Source: Actinomycetes bacterium
GTDB taxonomy: Bacteria; Actinomycetota; Actinomycetes; Prado026
Reading direction: 5' to 3'
DNA: 6,333 nt
Assembly: GCA_025455945.1 (NCBI GenBank)
Contig: JALOLN010000117.1
Span: forward strand, 1-6,333
In this document: positions 5,806 through 6,333 of the stretch, piece by piece
Layout: each line of letters starts with the position of its first letter
How positions within the stretch are numbered: the first letter of the stretch is position 1
The notes under the pieces: generated by a model
Told to the model about the DNA's origin: nothing
The model's input: only the letters and a program-made list of their open reading frames with translations
Database searches by the model: none
Position numbers and translations under genes: made by a program

Positions 5806-6333
5806 GTGCCGGATCGTGGGGCGTCGCGCCCCCTGCCGCCCGGCCAGCGGGTGTCCCGGGGCTGGCCGGTGCTGCACTACGGGCCGGTGCCCAGGTTCCG
5901 TCCCGAGGCGTGGGACCTGCGCGTGTACGGCGCGACGGCGACCGGGGCGACCACGCGGTGGTCCTACGAGGAGTTCGGCCGGCTGCCGCGAGTCGAGGCC
6001 GTGGTCGACCTGCACTGCGTCACGAAGACGTCGGTGCTGGGCTGCCGCTGGACCGGGGTCGCCGCCGCCACGCTGCTGGAGCTGGCCCCGCCGGCCGCCG
6101 AGGCGACCCACGTGCTCGTGTGGGCCGAGTACGGCTACGGCGCGAACCTGCCGCTGGACGACCTGCGCGACCCGACCTGCCTGCTGGCCTCCCATCGGGA
6201 CGGCGAGCCGCTCACCCCCGAGCACGGCTGGCCACTGCGGCTGGTGGTGCCCCGGCGCTACGCCTGGAAGGGGCCGAAGTGGGTCCGGGGCGTCGAGTAC
6301 CTCGTGGGCGACCGGCGGGGGTTCTGGGAGCAG
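5806..6333 (+). CDS. Sulfite-oxidase-like molybdopterin-dependent oxidoreductase (3' truncated)
   Basis: Cytosolic member of the sulfite oxidase/YedY fold family (oxidoreductase molybdopterin-binding domain). 176 codons are present with no stop before the window edge. Actinobacterial relatives run roughly 20-40 residues longer, so only the C-terminal tail is missing. There is no signal peptide, twin-arginine motif or membrane segment: the N-terminus is Pro/Arg-rich (MPDRGASRPLPPGQR). Seen along the chain: a GWPVLHYGPVP opening (19-29), WDLRVYG (36-42), the cofactor loop VDLHCVTKTS (67-76) with Cys71 as the expected molybdenum ligand, W82-GV85, VWAEYGYGANLPLDDL (105-120), LTPEHGWPLRLVVP (136-149) and the family signature YAWKGPKWVRGVEYL (152-166). 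Electron partner and substrate are unknown; in vivo substrates of these small cytosolic members are mostly uncharacterised. A GTG start at 5806 is supported by GAGGA upstream. Divergent from the DAHP synthase gene across 190 bp. Confidence 0.92.
   Translation, partial: MPDRGASRPLPPGQRVSRGWPVLHYGPVPRFRPEAWDLRVYGATATGATTRWSYEEFGRLPRVEAVVDLHCVTKTSVLGCRWTGVAAATLLELAPPAAEATHVLVWAEYGYGANLPLDDLRDPTCLLASHRDGEPLTPEHGWPLRLVVPRRYAWKGPKWVRGVEYLVGDRRGFWEQ

Noticed and set aside
5683..6225. A 180-codon minus-strand frame over the molybdoenzyme gene
   Set aside because: It is antisense to a clear sulfite-oxidase-like coding region, has no recognisable motif and is Gln/Gly/Arg/Pro-rich.

Overview
By eye, this is a very GC-rich (well above 70%) window with strong G/C bias at third codon positions. 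GTG starts, an ATGA gene overlap and TAGGGT/TAGACT-like -10 boxes also fit. Together with the gene types (AraC-type HTH fused to AlkA next to ogt, a TPM protein next to a PspA/IM30 protein, a cytosolic sulfite-oxidase-like protein), this points to a chromosomal segment of a high-GC actinomycete. The genus cannot be fixed from the sequence alone. There is no sign of a mobile element, CRISPR array, rRNA or tRNA.

Layout. (1) 2-1680, plus strand: a two-gene alkylation-repair operon. The first gene is cut by the left window edge. What remains is an Ada-type AraC helix-turn-helix region fused to an AlkA 3-methyladenine glycosylase. It overlaps by 4 bp (ATGA) with ogt, an O6-methylguanine-DNA methyltransferase. 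(2) 1732-4549, plus strand: a secreted-then-anchored TPM-domain protein with a long cytoplasmic helical region and a Gly-rich tail, followed by a PspA/IM30 (Vipp1-like) membrane-stress protein. A perfect 9-bp hairpin sits against the pspA ribosome binding site. (3) 4569-5615, minus strand: a type I-beta DAHP synthase (first step of the shikimate pathway) with an N-terminal ferredoxin-like regulatory domain, convergent with pspA and only 19 bp from it. (4) 5616-5805: a 190-bp divergent intergenic region holding a likely promoter, a hairpin in the presumed 5' UTR of the DAHP synthase gene and two inverted repeats. (5) 5806 to the right edge, plus strand: a cytosolic molybdopterin sulfite-oxidase-like protein, cut at its 3' end.

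How the genes work together. The alkA-type protein and Ogt together cover base excision of N-alkylpurines and direct reversal of O6-alkylguanine. The HTH, and any N-terminal Ada sensor domain outside the window, would link expression to alkylation damage. The TPM protein and PspA probably form an envelope-maintenance module: TPM domain outside, helical region inside, PspA as the peripheral inner-face protein. The DAHP synthase and the molybdoenzyme are metabolic genes that share only an intergenic region. Nothing here is clearly a new defence or mobile system. The most interesting parts are the large TPM/PspA pair, the hairpin between its genes, and the structured leader of the DAHP synthase gene.
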